Origin: Myxococcus sp. CA023
Lineage (GTDB): Bacteria > Myxococcota > Myxococcia > Myxococcales > Myxococcaceae
Direction of reading: 5' to 3'
NCBI RefSeq assembly: GCF_010998615.1
Contig: NZ_JAAEAH010000022.1
Location: 1-64,000 of the forward strand
DNA: 64,000 nt
The notes below the pieces were generated by a model. It made no database searches, was not told the origin of the DNA, and worked only from the letters and a program-made list of their open reading frames with translations. Below are positions 11,869-22,380 of this stretch, one piece after another. The first letter of the stretch is position 1; the number at the start of each line of letters is the position of its first letter. The position numbers and the translations under genes were made by a program.

Positions 11869-12396
11869 ATGCATGCGAAGCGGCTGGGCATCTACCTCAA
11901 TGACCACCTGGCGGGCTCGGTGGGCGGGCTGGAGCTGGCAATCCGCACGGAGGCGGAGAACCACGGCAACCTGCTGGGCCGCTACCTGGCGACGCTCATC
12001 CCCGAGCTGAAGGAAGACCAGTCCACGCTGCTATCGGTGATGGACGCCCTGGAGCTGAAGCGAGATGGGCTGAAGACGCGCGCCGCGTGGGCCGTGGAGA
12101 AGGTGAGCCGGCTGAAGCTGAACGGCACACTCGTGCGCTATTCGCCCTTGAGCCGGCTGCTGGAATTGGAGGGCCTGTGCGCGGCCACGGAGGGCCGCTT
12201 GTCCCTCTGGCGCACGCTGGCGCGCGTGTCGGTGAAAGACGCGCGGCTCGCGGTGTTTCCCTTCGAGTCGCTCGTGCAGCGCGGCGAGGCGCAGCGCTCC
12301 GTGCTCCAACGCCTGAGGGCCCAGGCGGCCGACGTGGCCTTCGCGGAGGAGCCGCAGCCTTTCGGCACCGGAGAGCCTCTCGTCGCGGGCCACTGA
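11869..12396 (+). CDS. Conserved-looking hypothetical protein, helical
   Basis: A 175-residue, almost entirely helical protein starting MHAKRLGIYLNDHLAGSVGG; amphipathic segments such as LELAIRTEAENHGNLLGRYLATL recur. It has no signal peptide or membrane helix. It may be a four-helix-bundle protein of the ferritin-like or DUF892 kind, but no iron-binding pattern is evident, so function stays open. The ATG at 11869 follows CTGGAGGA; an earlier ATG at 11803 lacks a binding site. Confidence 0.6.
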   Translation: MHAKRLGIYLNDHLAGSVGGLELAIRTEAENHGNLLGRYLATLIPELKEDQSTLLSVMDALELKRDGLKTRAAWAVEKVSRLKLNGTLVRYSPLSRLLELEGLCAATEGRLSLWRTLARVSVKDARLAVFPFESLVQRGEAQRSVLQRLRAQAADVAFAEEPQPFGTGEPLVAGH

Positions 12397-12417
12397 CGGA
12401 CGCCCGGGCATGAAGAA

Positions 12418-12446
12418 GCCCCCTGCCGCGGCGAGCGACAGGGGGC
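12418..12446. terminator. Bidirectional hairpin terminator
   Basis: A perfect 8-bp stem (GCCCCCTG at 12418-12425 with CAGGGGGC at 12439-12446) and a 13-base loop. Read on the minus strand, it is followed by TTCTTC, so it should end speA transcripts. It also lies 21 bases after the plus-strand gene that stops at 12396. Confidence 0.65.
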
Positions 12447-12470
12447 GAGGACTTCATTCTGGCGCGGGGC

Positions 12471-14501
<2,031 letters not shown>

Positions 14502-14741
14502 CGGCGTCTCGAGGCTCCCTGGGGTAGATGGGGGTGGACTCCCGTGAACAACGGAACGATCACAGGAATCGCGCGGGAACTATCGGAAAGCCCCTCGGTA
14601 TTCAACAGCCGCTTGTGCGGGGGGCAGGCAGGCTGGCGGGGCGGCCGCCCGGTGCTCCTCCTCCCGCGGGCCGACCCTCCATTCAATTCCTACCCTTTTC
14701 CCGTGAGTCATGAGGGACGCGTGGAAACAAGGGGAGGGTAC

Positions 14742-15812
14742 ATGGAGTCGTCCGCACGCAGGGAAGAAGCGGTGCTGACCCCGCGGGAAATCTACGAGCG
14801 GCTGGAGCGCTTCGTCATCGGCCAGGACGGCGCCAAGCGCGCCGTGGCCATTGCGGCCCACAATCACCTCAAGCGTCTGCTGGCGCGAAGGCTGCGCCGG
14901 ACGTCGCTCATCAAGAAATCCAACATCTTGCTGATGGGACCTACCGGGAGCGGCAAGACGCACATCGCCCGCAATCTGGCGGACATCCTCCACGTGCCGT
15001 TCACCACCGTGGACGCCACCGAGTACACGGAGGCCGGCTACTACGGGAAGGACGTGGAGGTGATGATCTCCGACCTCCTCTTCAAGGCGAACCACTCCGT
15101 GGAGGACACCCAGCGGGGCATCATCTTCATCGACGAGGTGGACAAGATTGCCCGCCGCTCCCAGGGCGCCCGCAACGGCGCGGGCAGCCGCGACATCGGC
15201 GGCGAGGGTGTCCAGCAGTCGCTGCTGAAGCTGCTGGAGGGCCGCGAGGTGTACGTGCCCCTCAACGTCACCCAGGCCTGGAACAAGAGCGACTTCGTGC
15301 AGGTGGACACGCGCGACATCCTCTTCATCTGCGCGGGCACGTTCAGCGACTTGCACGACGACGGGGATGAGGGGCGCCGCGCCATGGGCTTTGGCGCGGA
15401 GGACGCGGTGAGGCGCAGGCAGAAGCGCATCAGCACCCGGCAGTTGACGGACTTCGGCATGCTGGCGGAGTTCCTCGGCCGCCTGCCGGTGGTGGTGCAG
15501 TTGGAGCGGCTGGGCGAGGAGGACCTGCTTCGCGTGCTCACCGAGCCGCCGGACTCCATCGTGCGCGAGTTCCGCGAGCTGCTGTCCATGGACGACCTGG
15601 AGGTGGACTTCGCCGACCTGGGCCTGCGCGAGGTGGTGCGCTATTCCGTGGAGCGCGGGCTGGGCGCTCGAGGATTGCGGTCCATCCTGGAGCACGTCAT
15701 GGCGGACGTCATGTTCGAGGCGCCCGAGCGGCGGCGGCGCCAGGTGACGGTGGACGCGGGCTTCGTGCGAGAGCGGCTGCGGGGGCTGGATTCGACGCAG
15801 CTGGACGTGTGA
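14742..15812 (+). CDS. ClpX-like AAA+ unfoldase lacking the zinc-binding domain
   Basis: A 356-residue AAA+ protein close to ClpX, but starting directly at the ATPase core, without the roughly 60-residue zinc finger. Visible motifs: Walker A GPTGSGKT (66-73), pore-1 loop GYYG (99-102, ClpX has GYVG), Walker B IIFIDEVDK (127-135), EFLGRLPVV, and sensor-2 GARGLRSI. The N-terminus (LTPREIYERLERFVIGQDGA) resembles HslU more than ClpX. An MGFG tripeptide around 215-218 aligns with the IGF loop by which ClpX docks ClpP. The ATG at 14742 follows GGGGAGGG. No clpP or tig is adjacent, so it is likely a second copy with its own adaptor rules. Confidence 0.88.
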   Translation: MESSARREEAVLTPREIYERLERFVIGQDGAKRAVAIAAHNHLKRLLARRLRRTSLIKKSNILLMGPTGSGKTHIARNLADILHVPFTTVDATEYTEAGYYGKDVEVMISDLLFKANHSVEDTQRGIIFIDEVDKIARRSQGARNGAGSRDIGGEGVQQSLLKLLEGREVYVPLNVTQAWNKSDFVQVDTRDILFICAGTFSDLHDDGDEGRRAMGFGAEDAVRRRQKRISTRQLTDFGMLAEFLGRLPVVVQLERLGEEDLLRVLTEPPDSIVREFRELLSMDDLEVDFADLGLREVVRYSVERGLGARGLRSILEHVMADVMFEAPERRRRQVTVDAGFVRERLRGLDSTQLDV

Positions 15813-15813
15813 G

Positions 15814-16569
15814 TCAGGGCTCGCGCTCGGAGGCGCGGGCCGCGGCGCCCAACCGGGCCGCCACGTCCGGGTCCTGGATGAGCTGGAGCACACCGTCGTG
15901 GCGCAGCAGCGCGGCGGTGTCTCCTCGCGCCAGGGCCTGCTTCAGCTTCGGGTCCTGCAGCAGGCGCTGGAAGCGAGGGTCCTTGCGCAGGGCCTTGTAG
16001 GCCGGGTCGTCCTGGAGCCGACCCGCGCGCTTCGGATCACTGGCGGCCTTGGCGACCTCCACCAGGTTCTTCACCGGGGCGAACTGCGTCATCTCGAAGA
16101 GGTTGTAGCGGCGGGCGACCTCGATGGAGAGCGACTCCTTCGGGGACAGGCCCACGCGGCGGCCCGCGATGACGACGTGCTGTTCGAAGAAGGCGATGGC
16201 GCTGAGGACGACCCAGGCGATGATGCCCATCTTCGCGCCGCCCAGCACGAAGCCAAGGAAGCGGTCCACGCCCCGGTTCTCATTGTGCTGACCGGTGGAG
16301 AGGATGCGCAGCAGCAGCGCGCCCAGGGCGTAGCGCACCGCGAGCCACGTGCAGATGAACAGGAGCACCGTGCCCACGATGGCGCCCAGGAAGAGCGGGC
16401 TGCCCAGGGCCTCGGCCAGGTGTGGGGCCGCCACGGGGCCCAGGCGGCCCGAGGCGAAGTAGCCCACCGCCAGGCCCACCACGTTGGCGACCTGGCGCGA
16501 CGCCCCAGTGATGGCGCCGATCATGGCGAAGAACAGCACCAGTCCGAGGATGATGAGGTCGATGACCAT
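15814..16569 (-). CDS. CvpA-family membrane protein
   Basis: A 251-residue protein with four hydrophobic segments in the first 140 residues (starting MVIDLIILGLVLFFAMIGAI), including the FLGFVLGGAKMGIIAWVV stretch typical of the CvpA/colicin-V-production family. The C-terminal 110 residues are soluble and charged. CvpA homologues affect envelope integrity; the mechanism is unclear. It begins ten bases after the J-protein gene and is its operon partner. Its stop is one base from the stop of the convergent ClpX-like gene. Confidence 0.82.
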   Translation of the reverse strand: MVIDLIILGLVLFFAMIGAITGASRQVANVVGLAVGYFASGRLGPVAAPHLAEALGSPLFLGAIVGTVLLFICTWLAVRYALGALLLRILSTGQHNENRGVDRFLGFVLGGAKMGIIAWVVLSAIAFFEQHVVIAGRRVGLSPKESLSIEVARRYNLFEMTQFAPVKNLVEVAKAASDPKRAGRLQDDPAYKALRKDPRFQRLLQDPKLKQALARGDTAALLRHDGVLQLIQDPDVAARLGAAARASEREP

Positions 16570-16580
16570 GGGCGCCGCCG

Positions 16581-18992
16581 TCAGCGGATCTTGAACGAGC
16601 CGCCCTTGTCGCGAGCCTCGTCCTGGGACTGCTTCTGGACCTCCGCCAGCCGCTCCTTGTAGCGGGCGTTGGAGGGCTCATAGGTGAGCGCCATCTTCAG
16701 GTTCCGCTCGGCGGCGGACCAGTTGCCGGCGTCCGCGTCCTTCTGCGCCTGCTGGAAGAACTGGCGTCCCTTGGGGTGGGTGCCGATCTGCTCTTCCTGC
16801 TCCTTCTTGGCGGCGGCCTTGGTCTCCGCTTCGGAGGCTTCGGTGAAGCGCAGCTTCTGGGCGCGCTCGGGGCCCGTCACGTCGACGACGTACTTCTTGC
16901 GCTTCGTGTCGTCGCGCAGGACGTAGTAGGCCTCGGTGACGCGCTTGTAGAGCTCGTTGATGCGCTCCTTCAGCTCCTTGGAGTCCATGTGGAAGAAGCG
17001 GTCCGGGTGGTAGGTGCGGCTCTCCCGGTAGAAGGCGCGCTTGATGTCCGCGGGGGTGGCGGTCCTCTCCAGCATGAGCACTTCGAAGTAGTCGAGCTGG
17101 TCCAGCTTCGCGCAGCGCGATTCCAGGTCGGCGAGCTGCTGGATGTCCAGTCCCAGGTCCGTTGACGCAGCAGGCGCCGGCGGTGGCGTGACCGCCGTGG
17201 CCGCAGCCGGGGCGACGGGCGGGACGATGGGCGCCACGGACGGAATCGAGGGCACCGCGCCAGGTGGAGCGTGTGGGGCCGGCGTCAGCGGTGCGATGCC
17301 TGGGACGGCGGGCGGCACGGACGGAACGGCGGGCGCCACGGACGGGGGAGGGCGCGGCGGCGTGGCGCCGGCGGGCACCAGCGCTGGGAGGGACATGGTG
17401 GGCCGGGCACCGGGCTTCTGCTGTGGGGCCGTGGAGGGCGTCACGGGAGGGACAACCTGTCCCAGCGCGAGTACGGGAGGCGGCCTCGACGCTGGTGCTG
17501 TCCCTTGGGAGCGCGCCGGTGCGGAAGGTACGGCGCCTGCCTGCGGCGCGGCTGCGGGGATTGCCGGGGCGACTGTCGGGACCGTCCTCGTCTGGGCCGG
17601 AGCGCGGGGCGCTACCGGTGCAACGGAGGGGACGACGCCTGTCGGTGAGGGGGAAGCCGGAGCGCCCAGGGGTGCGATGGAGGGCACTGCGCCCGCGAGT
17701 GGAGAGGCGGCCCCCACGGGAGCGATGGGGGGAACGACACCCGCCGCGCTTGGCGACGCTGTTGCACCCACGGGCGCGATGGCAGGGGCAACGGCGGGGA
17801 TTGCGCCCACGGTGGGACGCTGCGCCGGAGGAACTGCTCCGGCCGGACGCGGAGGAGGCGTGTTTCCTCCAACTGCCGGGCGGGGCGCGGGCGTCGGTGC
17901 TCCCGCGGCATTTGGATTCGAGCCCTGGCTCGGGGCGGACGTGTTTGCTCCAGTGGCAGTGGCGCCAGCCGTCGCGACGCGTGGCACGGGCGTACTCGCG
18001 CCAGCGGCGGGGGAGGCCGGTGCCGGTCGCGAAGCAGGCGTGGTGGTGCCCGCGGGGGGCACGCGAGGTACAGGTGTGTTGGCGCCTGCGCCCGTCACCT
18101 GGCTCGGTACGGGCGTGGCGGCCCCCGCTGCTCCGGTAGGCGGACGCGGTACGGGCGTGGCAGCCCCCGCTGCTCCGGTAGGCGGACGCGCTACGGGCGT
18201 GGCAGCCCCCGCTGCTCCGGTAGGCGGACGCGGTACGGGCGTGGCAGCCCCCGCTGCTCCGGCGGCCGGGCGCGGCGCGGGTGTCCGAGCGTCAGCCCCG
18301 CTAGTTCCCTGCGGAGCCGTGGGCGCCTGCACGCCAGGGGGCGCGAGCGCCGAACGTGGCACGGGTGTCCGAGCGTCAGCACCAGTTGCACTCGCGCTAG
18401 CCGCCGTACCCGGCGCGGACGCCGAGGTCCCTGTGCCAGCTCCCGCCGGGCGCGGCACCGGCGTCGTGGCGACCGCGGCGGATGGCGCATCTCCAGAAGC
18501 ACTCCGTTGCCCCGGGACTGCGCCAGTTGCCGGCTGCCTCGCGGCAGGGCTCGTCGTGGCACCCATTGCAGGAATCGCAGGCAGCGTCGTGGGCGTGCCT
18601 CGCGGCGCAATCCCCGAACCTGGCACGGGCGGCACCGCACCCGACGCCGGACGTGCCGGCGCCGCCGCGGGACTCGCACCCGGTGCCGGCGCACGTCCTG
18701 GAGTGGAAGGCGCGCCCTCTCCAGCGCCCGTCCGCACCGTGGGAATCCCCGTCGTCGTGGCCCGGGGCGGCACAGGGGGCGTCACGCCGGTGGGACGTGC
18801 GACAGGTGTTCCCTGGGGCCGAGGCGGCGGAGTCGGCGCGCTGGCGGCGGGCGACGACGGAATCGTCGCGGGCGTGACGGGGCCGGGGACGGCGGCCGTC
18901 ACGCGCGGGACGGCGGGCCGGGCGGGCGTGGCCGGTGTCCCGGGCGTGGCTCCCGGCGGTTTGCCGGCGCTGGGGTCTGAAGGCTCGGACAT
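16581..18992 (-). CDS. Pro/Ala-rich protein with C-terminal J-domain
   Basis: An 803-residue protein. Residues 1 to about 620 are low-complexity, dominated by Pro, Ala, Gly, Thr and Val, with tandem 14-residue repeats. The C-terminal part holds a J-domain starting DYFEVLMLERTATPADIK at about 634, with the Hsp70-stimulating HPD at about 662-664, and then a TPR-like segment around 740-790. The J-domain is therefore at the wrong end compared with DnaJ, and there is no zinc or G/F region. It sits 20 bases downstream of an Hsp70 gene and is most likely its dedicated co-chaperone. A long open frame on the other strand is a composition artefact. Confidence 0.88.
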   Translation of the reverse strand: MSEPSDPSAGKPPGATPGTPATPARPAVPRVTAAVPGPVTPATIPSSPAASAPTPPPRPQGTPVARPTGVTPPVPPRATTTGIPTVRTGAGEGAPSTPGRAPAPGASPAAAPARPASGAVPPVPGSGIAPRGTPTTLPAIPAMGATTSPAARQPATGAVPGQRSASGDAPSAAVATTPVPRPAGAGTGTSASAPGTAASASATGADARTPVPRSALAPPGVQAPTAPQGTSGADARTPAPRPAAGAAGAATPVPRPPTGAAGAATPVARPPTGAAGAATPVPRPPTGAAGAATPVPSQVTGAGANTPVPRVPPAGTTTPASRPAPASPAAGASTPVPRVATAGATATGANTSAPSQGSNPNAAGAPTPAPRPAVGGNTPPPRPAGAVPPAQRPTVGAIPAVAPAIAPVGATASPSAAGVVPPIAPVGAASPLAGAVPSIAPLGAPASPSPTGVVPSVAPVAPRAPAQTRTVPTVAPAIPAAAPQAGAVPSAPARSQGTAPASRPPPVLALGQVVPPVTPSTAPQQKPGARPTMSLPALVPAGATPPRPPPSVAPAVPSVPPAVPGIAPLTPAPHAPPGAVPSIPSVAPIVPPVAPAAATAVTPPPAPAASTDLGLDIQQLADLESRCAKLDQLDYFEVLMLERTATPADIKRAFYRESRTYHPDRFFHMDSKELKERINELYKRVTEAYYVLRDDTKRKKYVVDVTGPERAQKLRFTEASEAETKAAAKKEQEEQIGTHPKGRQFFQQAQKDADAGNWSAAERNLKMALTYEPSNARYKERLAEVQKQSQDEARDKGGSFKIR
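18117..18262. repeat. 42-bp tandem repeats inside the J-protein gene
   Basis: Three to four near-perfect copies of a 42-bp unit, encoding the 14-residue repeat PPTGAAGAATPVPR in the J-protein. The copies differ by only a few bases, which indicates recent expansion; adjacent diverged copies extend the array at both sides. Confidence 0.8.
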
Positions 18993-19013
18993 CGGCGTGG
19001 TCGAGTCGCGGCC

Positions 19014-20621
19014 TTACTGCGCCGCGGCGGGCAGGTCGTCGCTGTTGTGGCCAGCAAGCCGGATGTTCCGGTTGGCCTGGATGGACTGCTGGATATCGGC
19101 CTCGCTCATGCCGGAGGACAGGGTGATGGAGGTCGACGTCTTCTGACCCGTCGCCGTGTCGCACGCGGATACGTGCACCAGGCCATCCGTGTTGATTTCG
19201 AAGGTGACTTCAATCTTCACCTCGCCGCGATAGCCGATGCGGAAGCCCGCGAACTCGAACTCGCCGAGCATCTCGCACTCGTCGGCGCGGTTGGACTCGC
19301 CCTGGTACACGCGAATCTTCACCTTCTCCTGGCCGTCGCGGCTGGTGGTGAACGTCTTCGAGCGGTCGATGGGAACCGGCGTGTTCTTGTCGATGATCTT
19401 CTCGGTGTACCCGCCCACCGTGCCGATGCGCAGCGACAGCGGCGTGACGTCCACCAGGAACGTCTGCGTCTTGCTGTCCAGCAGCGCGTGCGACTGGAGC
19501 GCCGCGCCCATGGCCACGACCTGGTCCGGGTTGATGCCTTCCAGCGGTTCCTTCTGGAAGTAGTGCTTCACCGAATTGCGGATGATGGGCAGCCGCGTCG
19601 GCCCGCCCACGAGGATGACCGCGTCGATGTCGGCGGCCGTCAGGCGCGCGCTCTGCAGCGCCTCGTCGCACACCTTGAAGGTGCGCTGCACCAGGTCCAT
19701 CACCATTCGGTTGAACTGGTCCTGGTTGAGCTGCCCACGCAGGTCCATGACGTTGCCGTCCGCGTCCTGGCAGATGCCCTGGCAGAGAATCTCCGCGGAG
19801 CCCGTCTGGCCCACGTCGATCTTCGCCTTCTCCGCGGCCTCCTTGAGCATCTGCAGGCAGAACTTGTTCTGCCGCACATCCAGGCGCGTGCGGGCCAGGA
19901 AGTCATCCGCCAGCCACGTCATGATGCGGTCGTCGAAGTCGTCGCCGCCCAGGTACGTGTCGCCCGCGGTGGCCAGCACCTCGAAGACGTCCTTGCCAAT
20001 CTCCAGGATGGAGACGTCGAAGGTGCCGCCGCCCAGGTCGTAGACCACCACGCGCTGGTTGACGTCGCGCCCGAAGCCGTACGCGAGCGCCGCGGCGGTG
20101 GGCTCGTTGAGGATGCGCAGCACCTCCATGCCGGCGATGCGGCCCGCGTCCTTGGTGGCCTGGCGCTGGTTGTCGTTGAAGTACGCGGGCACGGTGACCA
20201 CGGCCTTGGTCACCTCCTGGCCCAGGTACGTCTCCGCCACCGCCTTCAGCTCCTTGAGCACCAGCGCGCTGATCTCCGGGAGCGAATAGGAGTGCTCGTT
20301 CATCGCGATGCGCACCGAGTTGTTGTCGCCCTCGACGATGCGGTACGGCATCACCGCCTGCGCCTTCTTCACCTCGTCGGAGAAGTAGTAGCGGCCGATG
20401 AGGCGCTTGGCGGAATAGACGGTCTGCTCGGGGTTGGTGATGATGTTCTTCTTGGCCGCGTTACCGACCAGGACCGAGCCATCCTCGAGGAACGAGACGC
20501 AGGAGGCGTGAGTCGTCTCTCCCCACTCGTTGGGGATGACGATGGGCTGGCCGTCCTGGACCACCGCCACGCACGAGTATGACGTGCCCAGGTCGATGCC
20601 GATTGCGATGTCGTCCGCCAT
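19014..20621 (-). CDS. Hsp70/DnaK-like chaperone without C-terminal lid
   Basis: A 535-residue Hsp70. The ATPase domain is intact: [15 protein letters not shown] at the N-terminus, [10 protein letters not shown] and [11 protein letters not shown]; the substrate-binding beta-domain follows ([12 protein letters not shown] ... [10 protein letters not shown]). It ends about 100 residues earlier than DnaK, so the helical lid is missing. The start at 20621 is chosen because GGAG lies five bases upstream and the family alignment begins there; an ATG 16 codons upstream is weaker. It heads a three-gene unit with the J-protein and CvpA. Myxococcus has several DnaK paralogues, such as SglK and StkA; I cannot tell which, if any, this is. 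Confidence 0.92.
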   Translation of the reverse strand: MADDIAIGIDLGTSYSCVAVVQDGQPIVIPNEWGETTHASCVSFLEDGSVLVGNAAKKNIITNPEQTVYSAKRLIGRYYFSDEVKKAQAVMPYRIVEGDNNSVRIAMNEHSYSLPEISALVLKELKAVAETYLGQEVTKAVVTVPAYFNDNQRQATKDAGRIAGMEVLRILNEPTAAALAYGFGRDVNQRVVVYDLGGGTFDVSILEIGKDVFEVLATAGDTYLGGDDFDDRIMTWLADDFLARTRLDVRQNKFCLQMLKEAAEKAKIDVGQTGSAEILCQGICQDADGNVMDLRGQLNQDQFNRMVMDLVQRTFKVCDEALQSARLTAADIDAVILVGGPTRLPIIRNSVKHYFQKEPLEGINPDQVVAMGAALQSHALLDSKTQTFLVDVTPLSLRIGTVGGYTEKIIDKNTPVPIDRSKTFTTSRDGQEKVKIRVYQGESNRADECEMLGEFEFAGFRIGYRGEVKIEVTFEINTDGLVHVSACDTATGQKTSTSITLSSGMSEADIQQSIQANRNIRLAGHNSDDLPAAAQ

Positions 20622-20826
20622 TCCGTCTCCGGTGAAGACCTTCAGCAGAGGGCCGTCGGTGAAGGGCACGGAGGTTAGGCACCCTCAGAAGCGGGTGTCA
20701 ACGTTCCCGTGTCAATAAAGCCCAGCCATTTCAAGGGCTTAGCGAGGGTGCAAGGGAGCATGCCCACTGGCTTGAGGGGGCGCTCCGAGGCCATTATCTC
20801 TCATGGCGAAGGGGGTTTACTCATCC

Positions 20827-21660
20827 ATGTCCGTCATCCTCGCCGCTCTGACGTCCGACCCGAACCTGCTGCGCTGTGAGCTGCACCGCCTCCAAGGCCA
20901 GGTCCTGCTCCAGGGGGAGCCGAGGGCGAACGCCTTGGGGGTGGGAGCCTACGCCCAGGAGGAGGTCCTGTTGCGGCGCTTCTCCAGCGGCGAGGAACTG
21001 ACCCTGGATTCGCTCGTGCCCCCGCATGAATCGGAGGCGCTGCTGTTCCACGCCGGCAAGCTGCCCGTGGGCTTGTCGCTGGAGGAGAACACCCAGCCCT
21101 TCCGCTTCCGGCGCTGGTTGTTCGCCCTTCATGGCGGCGTACAGGGTTTCGAGCTGCTTCGTGCCCCGTTGCTGGCGTCGCTGCCGGACCACCTGCGGCG
21201 TCAGGTGCGCGGCGGAACCGAAGGGGAGCTGCTGTTCGCCGTCTTCCTCAGGCGCCTGCGCGACCTGGGCCGCACGGAGGACCCACGGCTGGAGGCCGAG
21301 GTCGCTGGACGCGTGCTGGCGGACACCGCGCGCGAGGTGGTTCAGGCCGCGGCCCAGGCCGGCGTGACACGCACGCCCACGCTCAACCTGGTGGCCACCA
21401 ACGGCACCCTCCTGGCGGCGACCCGGTACGGCGAGCACCCCTTGTACTGCACGCGGCTGGAGGGGGCGGCCGAATGCGAATTGTGCGAGGTGACGCCCTC
21501 GACACCCGACACGCATCCCGCGGTGGGAGCGCACCGCCGCCGTCGCACCGTGGTGGTGGCCAGCGCGCTCAAGCGCACCACGGGATGGGTGGAGCTGGCT
21601 CATGGCCACACGCTGACGGTGGGGCCGGATCTGCAGATGCACGAGCTGTCCGGCACGTAG
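20827..21660 (+). CDS. Class-II glutamine-amidotransferase-like protein (Ser at position 2)
   Basis: A 277-residue protein resembling the GATase_4/YafJ/EgtC family: GVGAYAQEEVLLRRF, then ENTQPFRFRRWLFALHGGVQGF (compare QNCHPFRYGRWLFAHNG in typical members), then TLNLVATNGTLLAATRYGEHPLY. Family members begin Met-Cys and use the Cys as nucleophile; here the sequence begins Met-Ser-Val, so Ser replaces the catalytic Cys. The start at 20827 lies 13 bases behind AAGGGGG; an in-frame ATG at 20803 has no binding site. It is divergent from the Hsp70 gene. Amidase activity is uncertain. Confidence 0.72.
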   Translation: MSVILAALTSDPNLLRCELHRLQGQVLLQGEPRANALGVGAYAQEEVLLRRFSSGEELTLDSLVPPHESEALLFHAGKLPVGLSLEENTQPFRFRRWLFALHGGVQGFELLRAPLLASLPDHLRRQVRGGTEGELLFAVFLRRLRDLGRTEDPRLEAEVAGRVLADTAREVVQAAAQAGVTRTPTLNLVATNGTLLAATRYGEHPLYCTRLEGAAECELCEVTPSTPDTHPAVGAHRRRRTVVVASALKRTTGWVELAHGHTLTVGPDLQMHELSGT

Positions 21661-21749
21661 CGACGTGCGCGAGGCAGGCGCCTGGAGGCCGCTCCCGAAG
21701 GGGATGCAGACCTCGGCGCCACCTCGTGGAAGTCCCGGCGGTCCCGGCA

Positions 21750-21778
21750 TGAAGCGCTGAACTCCCGAGCGCGCTTCA
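21750..21778. terminator. Inverted repeat after the amidotransferase-like gene
   Basis: A perfect 8-bp stem, TGAAGCGC at 21750-21757 with GCGCTTCA at 21771-21778, loop 13 bases. It is 90 bases past the stop and has no T-run, so it is a possible terminator or operator. Confidence 0.35.
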
Positions 21779-21957
21779 CGAATACCCCTCATTCACACCC
21801 AGGCTTTCCCGAGATGGGCGCTCGGGGTCCGGAATGACTGCGGTCCTCTTTACATCCCCGGAGGGGAAGTGCTTCCATAGAGGGCGTTTCATTGAAATAT
21901 TGAAGATTCACTGGATTCCAGGTGCTCGCGCCTCCCATGCTCTCAGAAGTTGAGCCG

Positions 21958-22380
21958 ATGTTCAGCATCGAGATCCGCTTGAGGTCGGATGCGGCGGTCG
22001 CCGCCGCGTTGAGCCGCCGCTACGCCCGTGACCATGGCCTGACGGCGCAAGCCAGCGCCGAGGTGGCGGTGGTGGTGAGCGAACTGGCCACCAACCTGGT
22101 GCGCCACGCGGGGGGCCGGGGCTGGGTGGAGCTGTGGCGCGAGGCGGAGTGGCTCTTCATCCGCTCCCGCGACCGCGGCCCCGGCATGGAGGACCCATCC
22201 CGGTTCTTCGCTGGCAGGGAAGGGCGTCCGGGCCCGCTGCCTGGAGAAAGCCTGGGCGAAGGCGGGGCCGCGGTGCGACGGCTCACCGACGACGTCCAGG
22301 TGGCCAACCGCGAAGGTGGAGGGTTCGAGGTGCTGGCGCGCAAGCGGGTGGTGGTCCAGGCGAAAAGGAGGCGCGGGTGA
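21958..22380 (+). CDS. RsbW/RsbT-type ATP-binding regulator
   Basis: A 140-residue HATPase_c_2 protein of the anti-sigma/serine-kinase family. The N-box reads AVVVSELATNLVRHA and the G1 box RDRGPGM; a late GEGGAAVRRLTDDV corresponds to the G2 lid. The family switches sigma factors by phosphorylating STAS antagonists. The start codon is uncertain: ATG at 21958 fits the family best, but an ATG at 21937 and a GTG at 21922 are in frame. It overlaps the next gene by four bases (GTGA) and no STAS protein is adjacent. Confidence 0.8.
   Translation: MFSIEIRLRSDAAVAAALSRRYARDHGLTAQASAEVAVVVSELATNLVRHAGGRGWVELWREAEWLFIRSRDRGPGMEDPSRFFAGREGRPGPLPGESLGEGGAAVRRLTDDVQVANREGGGFEVLARKRVVVQAKRRRG

Noticed and set aside
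17143..19146. A 667-residue open frame on the plus strand, rich in Gly/Ala
   Set aside because: It is antisense to the Pro/Ala-rich J-protein gene and merely mirrors its composition; no domains or binding site.
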